Assembly: GCA_016207645.1 (NCBI GenBank)
Contig: JACQPH010000102.1
Location: 1 to 43,904, forward strand
From: Elusimicrobiota bacterium
GTDB lineage: Bacteria; Elusimicrobiota; Elusimicrobia; Elusimicrobiales; UBA9959
DNA length: 43,904 nucleotides
Direction: 5' to 3'
How positions within the stretch are numbered: position 1 is the stretch's first letter; each line of letters starts with the position of its first letter. Positions 14,621 to 22,552 of this stretch are shown here, in pieces. The notes beneath the pieces are model-generated. The model searched no databases. It was not told the origin of the DNA and saw nothing but the letters and a program-made list of their open reading frames with translations. Made by a program: the position numbers and the translations under genes.

Positions 14621-15076
14621 CTAATCTGTGAGTTTCTCGATGCTGTCGCCGACGTTTATTTCGCCGCCTTCCAGGACTTCGGCGAAGATGCCTTTGCGGG
14701 GCATGATGCAGTCCCCTACCTGGTGGTAGATGGCGCAGCGGCTATGGCACTCTTTGCCTATTTTTGAAATTTGGAGGACGGCGATTTTGCCGACGCGGAG
14801 CTTGTCGCCGATCCTGAGGGCGGCGAGGTCTATGCCCTCGGTGGTGATGTTCTCGGCGTAGACGCCGGGGCGGATAACGACGGAGGCTTTCTTGGCTTTG
14901 GCGTCGGCTATCTGCCCGCGTACGCTTTCCATGTCCAGAAGGCTGACCTGGCGTACGGGGGTGCCGGCGTGGGCGTCGTCTTTAATGCCGTGGTCCTTCA
15001 CGAGCAGGGCTTTCCGGGCCTGCTCCTTCGGCACGCCTTTTTTAGAACTGAAATTTATTGAAAAGATCCTGCCCAT
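14621..15076 (-). CDS. MOSC-domain protein
   Basis: A 151-residue stand-alone MOSC domain, related to the C-terminus of eukaryotic Moco sulfurase. Bacterial single-domain MOSC proteins bind molybdenum cofactor or its sulfur. Supporting motifs are HAGTPVRQVSLLD, RPGVYAENITTEGIDL and KIGKECHSRCAIYHQVGDCIMPR, the last with a Cys-rich segment. It sits 1 bp after moaC and 10 bp before mogA, so it is clearly part of the cofactor operon. Confidence 0.88.
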   Translation of the reverse strand: MGRIFSINFSSKKGVPKEQARKALLVKDHGIKDDAHAGTPVRQVSLLDMESVRGQIADAKAKKASVVIRPGVYAENITTEGIDLAALRIGDKLRVGKIAVLQISKIGKECHSRCAIYHQVGDCIMPRKGIFAEVLEGGEINVGDSIEKLTD

Positions 15077-15077
15077 G

Positions 15078-15509
15078 TCAGGTTCTCCGCTTATAATGTC
15101 CGCTTTTGCCGCCCAGCTTCTCCAGCAGATAGATTTCGCCTATTTCCAGGTCCTGGGCGAACATTTTGCACATGTCGTAAATTGTCAGCGCCGCGACGGA
15201 GGCGGCTACGAGGGCTTCCATTTCCACTCCGGTTTTGCCGGTGCAGCGGGCTTCGGTGTTGATGAGGACGCCGTCTTTCCGGACCTGGAATTCTACTCCC
15301 ACGAAATTCAGCGGGAGGTTGTGGCAGAGGGGGAGGAGGCCGGCGGTGTTCTTGGCGGCCAGGATGCCGGCGAAGCGGGCGGCTTCGAGGACATTGCCTT
15401 TGGGGATCTTATGGGATTTTATAAGGCCGATAATTCCGGCGTTCAGTTTTATGTAAGACTGTGCCCTGGCAATTCTTTTTGTGTCTTTTTTCGCTCCGAC
15501 ATCTATCAT
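15078..15509 (-). CDS. moaC: Cyclic pyranopterin monophosphate synthase
   Basis: MoaC works with MoaA to turn GTP into cyclic pyranopterin monophosphate, the first step of molybdopterin synthesis. The family signature MIDVGAKKDTKRIARA opens the protein. LLPLCHNLPLNFV and RCTGKTGVEMEALVAASVAALTIYDMCK provide the conserved His, Cys, Glu and Lys residues. A longer in-frame start exists at 15566, but I choose 15509 because GGAGG lies 7 bp upstream and the sequence then begins at the conserved N-terminus (143 residues). Its leader contains the structured element at 15617-15675. Confidence 0.94.
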   Translation of the reverse strand: MIDVGAKKDTKRIARAQSYIKLNAGIIGLIKSHKIPKGNVLEAARFAGILAAKNTAGLLPLCHNLPLNFVGVEFQVRKDGVLINTEARCTGKTGVEMEALVAASVAALTIYDMCKMFAQDLEIGEIYLLEKLGGKSGHYKRRT

Positions 15510-15616
15510 AATGCAACCTCCGACAAGAGTTACTTCCAAATACGATAGCTTAAAATATTTTCGCAAAAATTCCTATTGCCGAACCGGAGTTCATCTGCTA
15601 GAATATCTTTGGAAGT

Positions 15617-15675
15617 GATGCCGTCTCGAATAGTCCCGTTCATCGGGGCGTCCCGCAAGGGTAAGAGACGGCATC
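15617..15675. ncRNA. Three-way-junction structured element beside the DUF3800 gene
   Basis: A perfect 11-bp stem (GATGCCGTCTC, 15617-15627; GAGACGGCATC, 15665-15675) encloses two small hairpins: CCCG-TTCAT-CGGG, and CCC-GCAA-GGG with a GNRA tetraloop on the plus strand. A U-rich tail (TTTATTTT) follows on the plus strand. On the minus strand it begins one base after the DUF3800 stop codon and lies in the moaC leader. Candidate structured RNAs called DUF3800 motifs have been described next to such genes; whether this is one of them is inferred from context. Confidence 0.6.
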
Positions 15676-15676
15676 T

Positions 15677-16306
15677 TTATTTTGGCCACGACTGAACCCA
15701 CATTTCCTTGTCGTTAATGAATCTGTAATACTCCGGCCAGTCTTTTTTTCCTTGTATCTTGCGATTCACTATTCCTGTGACATAATCCGCTAATTGCAGA
15801 AGATTGTTAGACGACGACCTCTGCTGTTTTATCTTACTTATTGCCCTGTCGGCATCAGTGTTCAGTTTGCCTTTAAGATAAGCGGCTAAACGGCTCCTGA
15901 AATCCGGAGACCCTGACTGGTCAAGAACAACTGTGGCGTTCTTAAGATATGGCAGGGCATTTGTAAAAGCCATCTGGCAAGCGTACTTATAGAAGGATTC
16001 TTTTGTCTGGAATCCCGGCCCCCATAGCTTTTCAGGGGATTTATCTATTGCTACGGAAAAATACAGAAATTTGTAAGGTTGTATCGCATTTAAGAACGCA
16101 AGCCTTATCCTATGCGAATTTTCCGCAAAGTGAAACTCATAATAATCTGGAAGTTTCATTTCCTTACGCAGCAGGCCGATGCGTTGATCGCAATTAACAG
16201 CATCTTCGTGTTCCTCAAAAAGCGCAAGCGAAATTATAAAATACCGGCTTGAGCCGGAATCGAGTTTTCGGCCTGTATCTCCTGATTCATCTATAAAAAC
16301 CAGCAT
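15677..16306 (-). CDS. DUF3800-domain protein
   Basis: A 209-residue protein of the DUF3800 family, which has an RNase H-like predicted fold. The N-terminal MLVFIDESGDTG motif gives two acidic residues, ATVVLDQSG gives another, and the C-terminal NLLQLADYVTGIVNRK gives the final Asp, consistent with a nuclease-like active site. The function is unknown; the family is often found in mobile or defence contexts. It is AT-rich relative to neighbours and breaks the moa cluster between moaA (38 bp upstream) and moaC. A compact RNA-like structure follows its stop codon directly. Confidence 0.85.
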   Translation of the reverse strand: MLVFIDESGDTGRKLDSGSSRYFIISLALFEEHEDAVNCDQRIGLLRKEMKLPDYYEFHFAENSHRIRLAFLNAIQPYKFLYFSVAIDKSPEKLWGPGFQTKESFYKYACQMAFTNALPYLKNATVVLDQSGSPDFRSRLAAYLKGKLNTDADRAISKIKQQRSSSNNLLQLADYVTGIVNRKIQGKKDWPEYYRFINDKEMWVQSWPK

Positions 16307-16343
16307 TTAATTTTCAGCCCCTGACCAATTGACTCCAGACTTC

Positions 16344-17300
16344 TTACCCCCCCAGGCTGCTCATTTCTATATGGCCGGCGGAAGGGGAGTCTTTCTTATA
16401 GTCGGATTTCACCAAAAAGATCTTTTTGATATGGTCGGCGAGGGCGTCTTCGTCCGCCCCGGCCCGCAGCAGGTCCCGCAGGGTATGGGTGGACGGAGAG
16501 AACAGGCAGGGGTAGACCCTGCCCGTGCAGTCCATGCGGACGCGGTTGCAGGAGCCGCAGAAGTAGTCGCTGCGGCCGCTTATGAAGCCTATTTTGCCTT
16601 TGGCGCCGGTCAGTCTGAAAACGCGGGCCGGGCCGGAGCCGCGGCCGGGCGGCAGTTCGGTAAGCGGCCCGTAAGCCTTTTCCACGAGCTTCCTCGTTTC
16701 GGCCGTGGTGAACAGGGTATGGGAGAGATACGCCGAGCGCCTGTTCGTCGGGAAGAATTCGATGAACCGCACGGACAGCCGGAAATCCATGGAGAGCCGG
16801 GCGAAGTCGCGCACCTCGGCGTCGTTGACGCCCTTCATTACCACCATATTGAGCTTCACCTCGGAGAAACCGCCCTTGAGGGCGGCCATCAGCCCGTCCC
16901 AGGCGTCCTCGAGCGCCGCCGAACCGGTTATTTTATCGTAGGTGGCGGGGTTAAGGGTGTTCAGGCTGATATTGACGCGGTCCAGGCCGGCCTCGCGCAA
17001 CTGGCCGGCCAGGTCGCGCAGCAGCACGCCGTTGGTGGTCATCGCCAGTTCCTTCAGCCCGGGAATGGCCTTGAGCAGCCTCACCAGGCCTACTATGTTC
17101 CTGCGCAGCAGCGGCTCGCCGCCGGTCAGGCGTATCTTCTTCACCCCCACGCGCGCGAAAGCGGCCGCGGCGCGGGCCAGCTCCTCGTGGCGGAGCAGTT
17201 CCCCGTGGGTGAGGAACCCCTTCTTTTCCAGCGGGGTGCAGTAGCTGCAGTTCAGATTGCACCTGTCCGTGAGCGACAGGCGCAGGTAGTCTATGGCCAT
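16344..17300 (-). CDS. moaA: GTP 3',8-cyclase
   Basis: A radical SAM enzyme that rearranges GTP in the first step of molybdopterin synthesis. It has 318 residues with the SAM cluster motif C14-x3-C18-x2-C21 (CNLNCSYC), the LTGGEPLLR SAM-binding turn and the second [4Fe-4S] site C248, C251, C265. It ends in the conserved Gly-Gly. The start overlaps the moeA stop by 10 bp, so the two are coupled. DUF3800 lies immediately downstream. Confidence 0.96.
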   Translation of the reverse strand: MAIDYLRLSLTDRCNLNCSYCTPLEKKGFLTHGELLRHEELARAAAAFARVGVKKIRLTGGEPLLRRNIVGLVRLLKAIPGLKELAMTTNGVLLRDLAGQLREAGLDRVNISLNTLNPATYDKITGSAALEDAWDGLMAALKGGFSEVKLNMVVMKGVNDAEVRDFARLSMDFRLSVRFIEFFPTNRRSAYLSHTLFTTAETRKLVEKAYGPLTELPPGRGSGPARVFRLTGAKGKIGFISGRSDYFCGSCNRVRMDCTGRVYPCLFSPSTHTLRDLLRAGADEDALADHIKKIFLVKSDYKKDSPSAGHIEMSSLGG

Positions 17301-18472
17301 GTCAGGAACCTGGCTTTCCCGTTCTTCTTGAGCGAACCGCCCTCCTTCACCATGGTGAAGCCGTTGGCGCCGGCCAGGGCGAGGATATCGGCGGAGCCGT
17401 TATTGGAAACTTCGGCCAGGGAATATCCGGTCTTCGACCTGACCGAGGAAAGCACCATGGCCCGGCGCTGTGTTTTCGGCTCGAACCCGCCGGCGCAGAC
17501 CCCGGTATGGAATTCCGGGGCGCAGTCGGGGCGGGAGGCCAGCCTGCGTATGGCGGGCCGGACATAGGCGAGGTAGGCCAGGAAGTTGGCCAGCGGGTTG
17601 CCGGGGATGCCGAAGACCAGGCGCCTTCCCTTGACGCCGAAGAACATGGGCTTGCCGGGCCTCACCCGCACTTTATGGAAAAGGCATTTCACGCCCATGC
17701 TTTTGAGCATGCCCGGCACCAGGTCGAAGTCGCCCATGGAAACCCCGCCGGAGATCAGCATGATGTCGGCTTCGAGGGCTCTGGTAAAGGCCGCCCTGAG
17801 GCTGGCGGGCCTGTCCCGCACTATCACGGGGACGGCGTTTATACCGTCGGACTTCAGCAGGGCCGAAAGCATGGGACCGTTGCTGTTGTAGATCTGGTTC
17901 CTGCCGAGCTTTTCCCCGGGCGGCGCCAGCTCGCCGCCGGTGTTCACCAGGGAGACCTTCGGCAGGGCGCCCGCCCTGACATGGCTGCGTCCCGAAGCGG
18001 CCAGCACGGCTATCTGCGAGAGGGAAATGACGGCGCCGCGGGCCAGGATAAGGCGCCCCTTCCTTATATCCTCGCCGCGGACGCAGATATTCGCGCCCTT
18101 CCCCGCCGCTTCCAGGAATTTAACGAAGCCGGCGCTCTCGGAACTGTCCTCCACCATGATCACGCTGTCTGCGCCCGGGGGCACCGGCGCGCCGGTCATT
18201 ATTTTAACGCACTGCCCCGGCCCGACCTTCCCCCTGAAGATATCCCCGGCCTGTATCAGGCCGACGTTGCGCAGAGGGAGGCCTTTCCGGGCTTCCGCGT
18301 TCCTTACGGCGTAGCCGTCCACGGCGGACTTGTCGAAGGGCGGCATGTCCAGTCCGGAGCGGATCTCCTCCAGCAGGGTCCGCCCGACGGCGTCCTCCAC
18401 GCGGACCCGCGCCGGGGGCAGGGGCTTCGCGTTCTCGAGCACCGCGGCTATCGCTTCTTCCAGACTTATCAT
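17291..18472 (-). CDS. moeA: Molybdopterin molybdenumtransferase
   Basis: MoeA inserts molybdate (or tungstate, in tungsten-using relatives) into adenylated molybdopterin. It has 393 residues. The N-terminal part has DMPPFDKSAVDGYAV, the central domain has MTGAPVPPGADSVIMVED, and the MogA-like domain has SGGVSMGDFDLV and FGIPGNPLANF. It lies 6 bp after the ABC ATPase gene and overlaps moaA, so transport and cofactor synthesis share a transcript. Confidence 0.95.
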   Translation of the reverse strand: MISLEEAIAAVLENAKPLPPARVRVEDAVGRTLLEEIRSGLDMPPFDKSAVDGYAVRNAEARKGLPLRNVGLIQAGDIFRGKVGPGQCVKIMTGAPVPPGADSVIMVEDSSESAGFVKFLEAAGKGANICVRGEDIRKGRLILARGAVISLSQIAVLAASGRSHVRAGALPKVSLVNTGGELAPPGEKLGRNQIYNSNGPMLSALLKSDGINAVPVIVRDRPASLRAAFTRALEADIMLISGGVSMGDFDLVPGMLKSMGVKCLFHKVRVRPGKPMFFGVKGRRLVFGIPGNPLANFLAYLAYVRPAIRRLASRPDCAPEFHTGVCAGGFEPKTQRRAMVLSSVRSKTGYSLAEVSNNGSADILALAGANGFTMVKEGGSLKKNGKARFLTWP

Positions 18473-18478
18473 AGAGGA

Positions 18479-19537
18479 CTATCTCCTTATCAGGTGCGCG
18501 GCCGTGGCTTTGAAGGAGGCGTACACTTCGTCTCCGGGCTTAAGCCCCAGTTCGTCCAGGGAGCGCCTGGTGACGGCGGCCAGCAGGCTGAAGCCGCAAT
18601 CGATGGAAAGCCTGTATTCGAGCCGCCAGGGTTCGGCGGCCGTTATCCTGCCCTTGAACTGGTTGCGCATGCTGCCGGCCCCGGCGGCCTTCGAGACCGA
18701 AACGGCTTCCGGCCTGACGCAGACCAGCACTTTCTCCCCGGCCTCGCAGGCTGAAACGACCTCCAGCGCGCCGCCGGCGACGCTTACCGAGCAGAGGTTA
18801 TCGCTTTTGGCGCTTACCTCGCCGCTCAGCACGGTCTCCACGCCCATGAAATCGGCCACTTCCGCGGAAGCGGGCCGCGAGAAGAGCTCCTGCGGCCCGC
18901 CCCGCTGCAGCAGGCGCCCCCCCTTCATCACCCCCAGGACGTCCGCCAGCGACAGCGCCTCTTCCCGGTCCTGGGTCACCAGCACCACGGTAGTTCCGGC
19001 CGCCCTGGTCAGCCGGCCCAGGTCGGCGATTATCGCCTCTTTCCCGCGCGCGTCCAGGCTGGAGAAAGGCTCGTCCAGCAGCACCAGCCGCGGCCTGGTG
19101 ACGAAAGCGCGGGCCAGCGAGACGCGGTGCCGCTCGCCCTGGGAGAGTTGGTTCGCGTTACAGTCCCGGAGACCGGTTATCCTGAAAGTCTCCAGCATCC
19201 CGGCCGCCCGCCCGTCATCCTTCTCCCCCCTGAATTTCAGGGGCAGGATTATATTGTTGTACACGGTATCGTTCACCAGGCAGGGTCGCGAAAAAAGATA
19301 GGACATGGAACGGCGCAGCGCCGTCCTGTCCGAAGGGACCAGGGCGTTCCTGCCGGCTATCTCGAGGGCGCCGGCCCCTGTTTCCTGCAGCAGCCCCAGC
19401 ACATTGAGCAAAGTGGTCTTGCCGGCCCCGTTGGGCCCTATAATGGCGAACATTTCCCCCTCCCCGATCTCGAGGGAGTCTATCCTCAGGACGAAACCGG
19501 AAGGCAGGCGCAGCTCAAGGTTCTTAAGCTTGATCAT
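18479..19537 (-). CDS. tupC: Tungstate/molybdate ABC transporter ATPase
   Basis: A 352-residue ATPase that powers oxyanion import. It has Walker A GPNGAGKTT, signature LSQGERHR, Walker B LVLLDEP and switch VTQDREEA. The C-terminal ~120 residues form TOBE-like repeats (VETVLSGEVSAK, EVYASFKATAAHLI) that bind molybdate/tungstate in ModC-type ATPases. It overlaps the permease gene by 4 bp. I name it TupC because the permease and binding protein look Tup-like; ModC or WtpC are alternatives. Confidence 0.85.
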   Translation of the reverse strand: MIKLKNLELRLPSGFVLRIDSLEIGEGEMFAIIGPNGAGKTTLLNVLGLLQETGAGALEIAGRNALVPSDRTALRRSMSYLFSRPCLVNDTVYNNIILPLKFRGEKDDGRAAGMLETFRITGLRDCNANQLSQGERHRVSLARAFVTRPRLVLLDEPFSSLDARGKEAIIADLGRLTRAAGTTVVLVTQDREEALSLADVLGVMKGGRLLQRGGPQELFSRPASAEVADFMGVETVLSGEVSAKSDNLCSVSVAGGALEVVSACEAGEKVLVCVRPEAVSVSKAAGAGSMRNQFKGRITAAEPWRLEYRLSIDCGFSLLAAVTRRSLDELGLKPGDEVYASFKATAAHLIRR

Positions 19538-20235
19538 TCGGCCCCCGCCTTTTGCTGCTGTATGAAGGTCAGGGCCGTATTAATAAGGAAAGTGAGGGAC
19601 AGGAGTATCAGCCCCAGGGCTATGGCGGTGTCGAAATTCCCCATCTGGGTTTCCAGCACCGTGGCCGTGGTCAGCACCCTGGTCTGGCGCCGGATATTCC
19701 CGCCGACCATCATAACGGCGCCGACTTCGGAGATGACGCTGCCGAAGCCGGCTATGACCGCGGCCAGTATCGAAAGCTTCACTTCCTTCAGGCAGACCCA
19801 CAGCGCCTGCCATTGGCGGGCGCCCAAAGTGAGCATCTGCCGGTAGAATTCGCGGTCCAGGCTCTGCATGGCCGACAGGGAAAGACCGGTGATGACGGGG
19901 GTGGCTATGATCACCTGCGCCAGGATCATGCCCGCCGGGGTATACAGCCAGCCCAGGAAACCCAGCGGGCCGTTCCTCGAAAGCAGCAGCATGGCCAGCA
20001 GCCCCACCACCACCGGCGGCAGGCCCATGCCAGTATTGACCAGGGAGATGACCAGTTTCTTCAGCGGGAATTTCTTTATGGCTATAAGGCCGCCCAGCGG
20101 CACGCCTATCAGCACCGAGACCGCCGTGGCGAGAACGGAGACGAGAAGGGAAAGGCCGACGATGGAATAAACTTCCGCGTCCCCGCTGACCAGCAGGGAG
20201 AATCCTTTTTGCAAACCTTCCAGAATGAATTGCAT
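19534..20235 (-). CDS. tupB: Tungstate ABC transporter permease
   Basis: A 233-residue inner-membrane permease with five to six hydrophobic segments. The EAA loop for ATPase contact is ATLG-type (RQMLTLGARQWQALWVCLKEVKLSILAAVIAGFG). The sequence GMGLPPVVVGLLAMLLLSRNGPLG and the SEVGAVMMVGGNIRRQTRVLTTA segment are characteristic of TupB-like permeases. It sits between the Mot1-like transporter (6 bp away) and the ATPase (4-bp overlap). Confidence 0.87.
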   Translation of the reverse strand: MQFILEGLQKGFSLLVSGDAEVYSIVGLSLLVSVLATAVSVLIGVPLGGLIAIKKFPLKKLVISLVNTGMGLPPVVVGLLAMLLLSRNGPLGFLGWLYTPAGMILAQVIIATPVITGLSLSAMQSLDREFYRQMLTLGARQWQALWVCLKEVKLSILAAVIAGFGSVISEVGAVMMVGGNIRRQTRVLTTATVLETQMGNFDTAIALGLILLSLTFLINTALTFIQQQKAGAE

Positions 20236-20241
20236 CCGTCC

Positions 20242-21249
20242 TCAGGCGGCCGTTCCGGCTTTCGCTACCCGGTTTTCCATGAATTTTCTCATCGCCTCTG
20301 CCGAAAGTCCCAGGGCCAGGGCGTACGAAAGGTTGTTAGTGACCAGCCCGGCCAGGCCCATCGCGGCCGCCACCGGCAGGCTGGAGAGCGGGTCGAAGAC
20401 CAGCTTCGCGTGCAGCAGGCCGGTAAAAGCCAGCAGGGCGGCCAGCAGCCAGGAGGGGATGGCCCCGAGCGCGGCCGCGGAACCGGCCGAACCCAGGACG
20501 AGAGAAAGAAGTATGAACACAGTTCCCATTATTATGGTGGAACCCGCCGTCCTGGCCCCGGATTTATGGTGGGCGGTGACGCCGCCCGAGCCGTGACAGA
20601 CCGGCATACCGCCGAAAACGGCCGAAACCAGATTTGAAAGGCCGATGGAGAGCGAGACGCGGCCCGGGTCCACGCGCCCGGCGCCTTCCCCGAAATATTG
20701 CCGGCTGGCCTCGCAGGTGGCCGCCACGGAATTGCCCAGGGTCAGCGGCAGTTGCGGCAGCACCAGCACCCAGAAAGCCGTCCAGACATCCCCCATCCCG
20801 GGCAGGCCCGGGTCCGGAAGCGCCGCGGCCAGGTGCTGCGGCGCGTAAAAGAGCAGTTTATAAGCGGCCCTGAAAAGCAGCAGGCCCACCCCGCACTGTA
20901 TGCCCCTCACTATGGTCCTGGTGAATACCCGGTTGAGCTTCTCCGAAAGCCCGGTGACGGAAAGAACCAGAAAGACAGCGGCTATCCACAGCGAGCAGGC
21001 CTTGAGAGCGCCGGCTCCCAGCCCCAGGGATATGACCACGGCCGTGGCGGCCTTGAGGGGCTGCACCGGCAGGGGTATGCGGAAGTAAAGGCCGGCGCAG
21101 ACATAAACGGCGCCGAAAAGGAACAGCGCCCGGCCCAGGTCCAGGGCTCCGGAGGCGGAAAGCGCCAGCAGCACGGGCACGCTTATGCCGAGGTCGCCGA
21201 AGGCCCCGGCCCATTCGCGGGGGGCGAAGGAGAGAGGTATGGCCTTCAT
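20242..21249 (-). CDS. MOT1-like molybdate/sulfate transporter (SulP-related)
   Basis: A 335-residue membrane protein with about ten hydrophobic segments. It carries the two MOT1 signature regions: AGAFGDLGISVPVL near the N-terminus and PLPVQPLKA around residue 60. A second half repeats the layout (GMPVCHGSGGVTAHHKSGARTAGST). MOT1 proteins transport molybdate with high affinity. Its presence together with a Tup-type ABC importer means that this operon encodes two distinct oxyanion uptake routes. It overlaps modE by 4 bp. Confidence 0.83.
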   Translation of the reverse strand: MKAIPLSFAPREWAGAFGDLGISVPVLLALSASGALDLGRALFLFGAVYVCAGLYFRIPLPVQPLKAATAVVISLGLGAGALKACSLWIAAVFLVLSVTGLSEKLNRVFTRTIVRGIQCGVGLLLFRAAYKLLFYAPQHLAAALPDPGLPGMGDVWTAFWVLVLPQLPLTLGNSVAATCEASRQYFGEGAGRVDPGRVSLSIGLSNLVSAVFGGMPVCHGSGGVTAHHKSGARTAGSTIIMGTVFILLSLVLGSAGSAAALGAIPSWLLAALLAFTGLLHAKLVFDPLSSLPVAAAMGLAGLVTNNLSYALALGLSAEAMRKFMENRVAKAGTAA

Positions 21250-21593
21250 CTGGCCAGCCCTCCCGGGAATGTCCTTTCAAAGAGCTTTTCCGCCCGCGCC
21301 TTTACGGCCGCGTCGAGCTTTTCGTAGCGCTCCAGGAACTTCCGGCCGCGCGGGGTGAGGGTGGAGCCTCCCCGGCCGCTGCCGCCCCTGGAACTGGCCA
21401 GCACCGGGTAGCCCAGCCCGGCCTCCAGCTTCTTCACCAGCTTATGGGCCTTCGAATAGGACATCTCCATGTCCCTGGCGGCCAGGCTGAGCGAGCCGGC
21501 CTTCTCCACGCCCCGCAGCAGCCAGGCCGGCCCTATCCCCATGAAAGGCCTGTCCGCCGCGTCCCGCAGCCCGATCTTTATCTTGATCTTCAC
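21246..21593 (-). CDS. modE: ModE-family regulator (DNA-binding domain only)
   Basis: A 115-residue LysR-like winged helix protein matching the N-terminal half of ModE: LLRGVEKAGSLSLAARDMEMSYSKAHKLVKKLEA, then the glycine-rich wing SSRGGSGRGGSTLTPRGRKFLERY. It lacks the C-terminal molybdate-binding MOP domains of E. coli ModE, so metal sensing must differ or be supplied elsewhere. The start is a GTG whose first base is the edge of the palindrome at 21593-21618, leaving no room for a Shine-Dalgarno sequence. It is probably leaderless or starts slightly downstream. It most likely regulates this operon. Confidence 0.82.
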   Translation of the reverse strand: MKIKIKIGLRDAADRPFMGIGPAWLLRGVEKAGSLSLAARDMEMSYSKAHKLVKKLEAGLGYPVLASSRGGSGRGGSTLTPRGRKFLERYEKLDAAVKARAEKLFERTFPGGLAR

Positions 21594-21618
21594 CGTTATA
21601 TTTTACAAAATATAACGG
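21593..21618 (-). promoter_or_regulatory. ModE-type operator palindrome
   Basis: A perfect inverted repeat with 12-bp arms (CCGTTATATTTT and AAAATATAACGG) around a 2-bp centre. The half-site CGTTATAT matches the established ModE recognition half-site (CGTTATAT with ATATAACG). It lies between tupA and modE and abuts the modE start codon, so bound regulator would block the downstream transporter and cofactor genes. Confidence 0.8.
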
Positions 21619-21629
21619 GATAAAAAAGT

Positions 21630-22460
21630 TTACCGCGCTTTGTGATCGTAAAAGAACGATTGCCTGCCGTACTTCTCCCTGCCGTAATTCTCGACCAGCT
21701 TCTTCGTCTTTTTTGAGAGCAGGAAGTCGAAGAAAGCTTTCGCGCCTTCCGTGTTGACCCCGGGGAACTTTTCCGCGTTCACCAGGATCAGGCTGTAGCG
21801 GTTAAGGAGCGCTTCGTCGCCCTCGGAGACTATCCGCAGGCTGCTGGTCTTTTCCAGCGACAGGTAGGTGGACCGGTCCGCGAGGGTGTAGGCCTCTTTT
21901 TCGCCGGCCATGCCGACCACGGCGGCCATGCCCTGCCCGGCCTCCAGGTACTTGTCGGCGGCGGGCTTCGCCTTCGCGGCCTCCCACAGCTTCAGCTCCT
22001 TTTTATGCGTCCCTGACCTGTCGCCGCGCGAGATGAAAAGCGCGCCGGAGGCGGCGAGCTTCGCGAAAGCGCCGGCGGCTTTCTTTTCGCCCTTTATTCC
22101 CGCGGGGTCCGAGGCGGGGCCCAGCACCACGAAGTCGTTGTGCATGAACGTGGTCCTGTCTTTCCCGTACCCGTCGGCCACGAACTGCTTCTCGTCGTCC
22201 GGGCTGTGCACCCAGAGCAGATCGGCCTCGCCGGTACGGCCCAGCTGCATGGCCTGGCCCGAGCCCACGGCTATGGCCTTCACCAAGTACCCGCTTTTTT
22301 CCCGGAAAGCTTCTATCAGCAGGTCCAGCAGGCCGGTATCCCGCACGCTGGTGGTGGTGGCCAGCATTATGGTCCTGTTCTTTACCGGTTTTGCCTCTCC
22401 GGCTAAAGCCGGGCTTATCAAAGCCGCCAGGCAGAGGCCCGCTATTGTTCTTTTGAACAT
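21630..22460 (-). CDS. tupA: Tungstate-binding periplasmic protein
   Basis: A 276-residue solute-binding protein. A signal peptide covers about residues 1-20 (cut after ALA). The mature start shows the Tup anion-binding signature MLATTTSVRDTGLLD. It is followed by VGSGQAMQLGRTGEADLLWVHSP, MHNDFVVLGPASDPAG and ISRGDRSGTHKKELKLW, all typical of TupA rather than ModA. It captures tungstate for TupBC. It lies upstream of the ModE palindrome, 36 bp before modE, and is the first gene of the cluster. AAGGA sits a short distance before the ATG. Confidence 0.9.
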   Translation of the reverse strand: MFKRTIAGLCLAALISPALAGEAKPVKNRTIMLATTTSVRDTGLLDLLIEAFREKSGYLVKAIAVGSGQAMQLGRTGEADLLWVHSPDDEKQFVADGYGKDRTTFMHNDFVVLGPASDPAGIKGEKKAAGAFAKLAASGALFISRGDRSGTHKKELKLWEAAKAKPAADKYLEAGQGMAAVVGMAGEKEAYTLADRSTYLSLEKTSSLRIVSEGDEALLNRYSLILVNAEKFPGVNTEGAKAFFDFLLSKKTKKLVENYGREKYGRQSFFYDHKAR

Positions 22461-22482
22461 GCCATTCCTTGATTACTGCTCA

Positions 22483-22511
22483 CCCTCCCTTCCCTCCGAG
22501 GGAAGGGAGGG
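22483..22511. repeat. 14-bp arm palindromic repeat
   Basis: Perfect inverted arms CCCTCCCTTCCCTC (22483-22496) and GAGGGAAGGGAGGG (22498-22511) separated by one base. It sits between the outer-membrane protein gene and tupA. There is no T-run, so it is not a standard terminator. It resembles the palindrome at 34-54 in composition and may belong to the same dispersed family. Confidence 0.65.
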
Positions 22512-22552
22512 GGGCGCTTTCCAAAGAACCCGAATAGTTACATTCCCCGACT

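Noticed and set aside
15617-15675. Hammerhead ribozyme or known metal or cofactor riboswitch
   Set aside because: The three-way junction lacks the CUGAUGA and GAAA hammerhead core on either strand, and it is too small for a Moco-type riboswitch aptamer.
22483-22511. Intrinsic terminator of the outer-membrane protein gene
   Set aside because: The hairpin lies upstream of that minus-strand gene, at the tupA side, and has no T-run on either strand.
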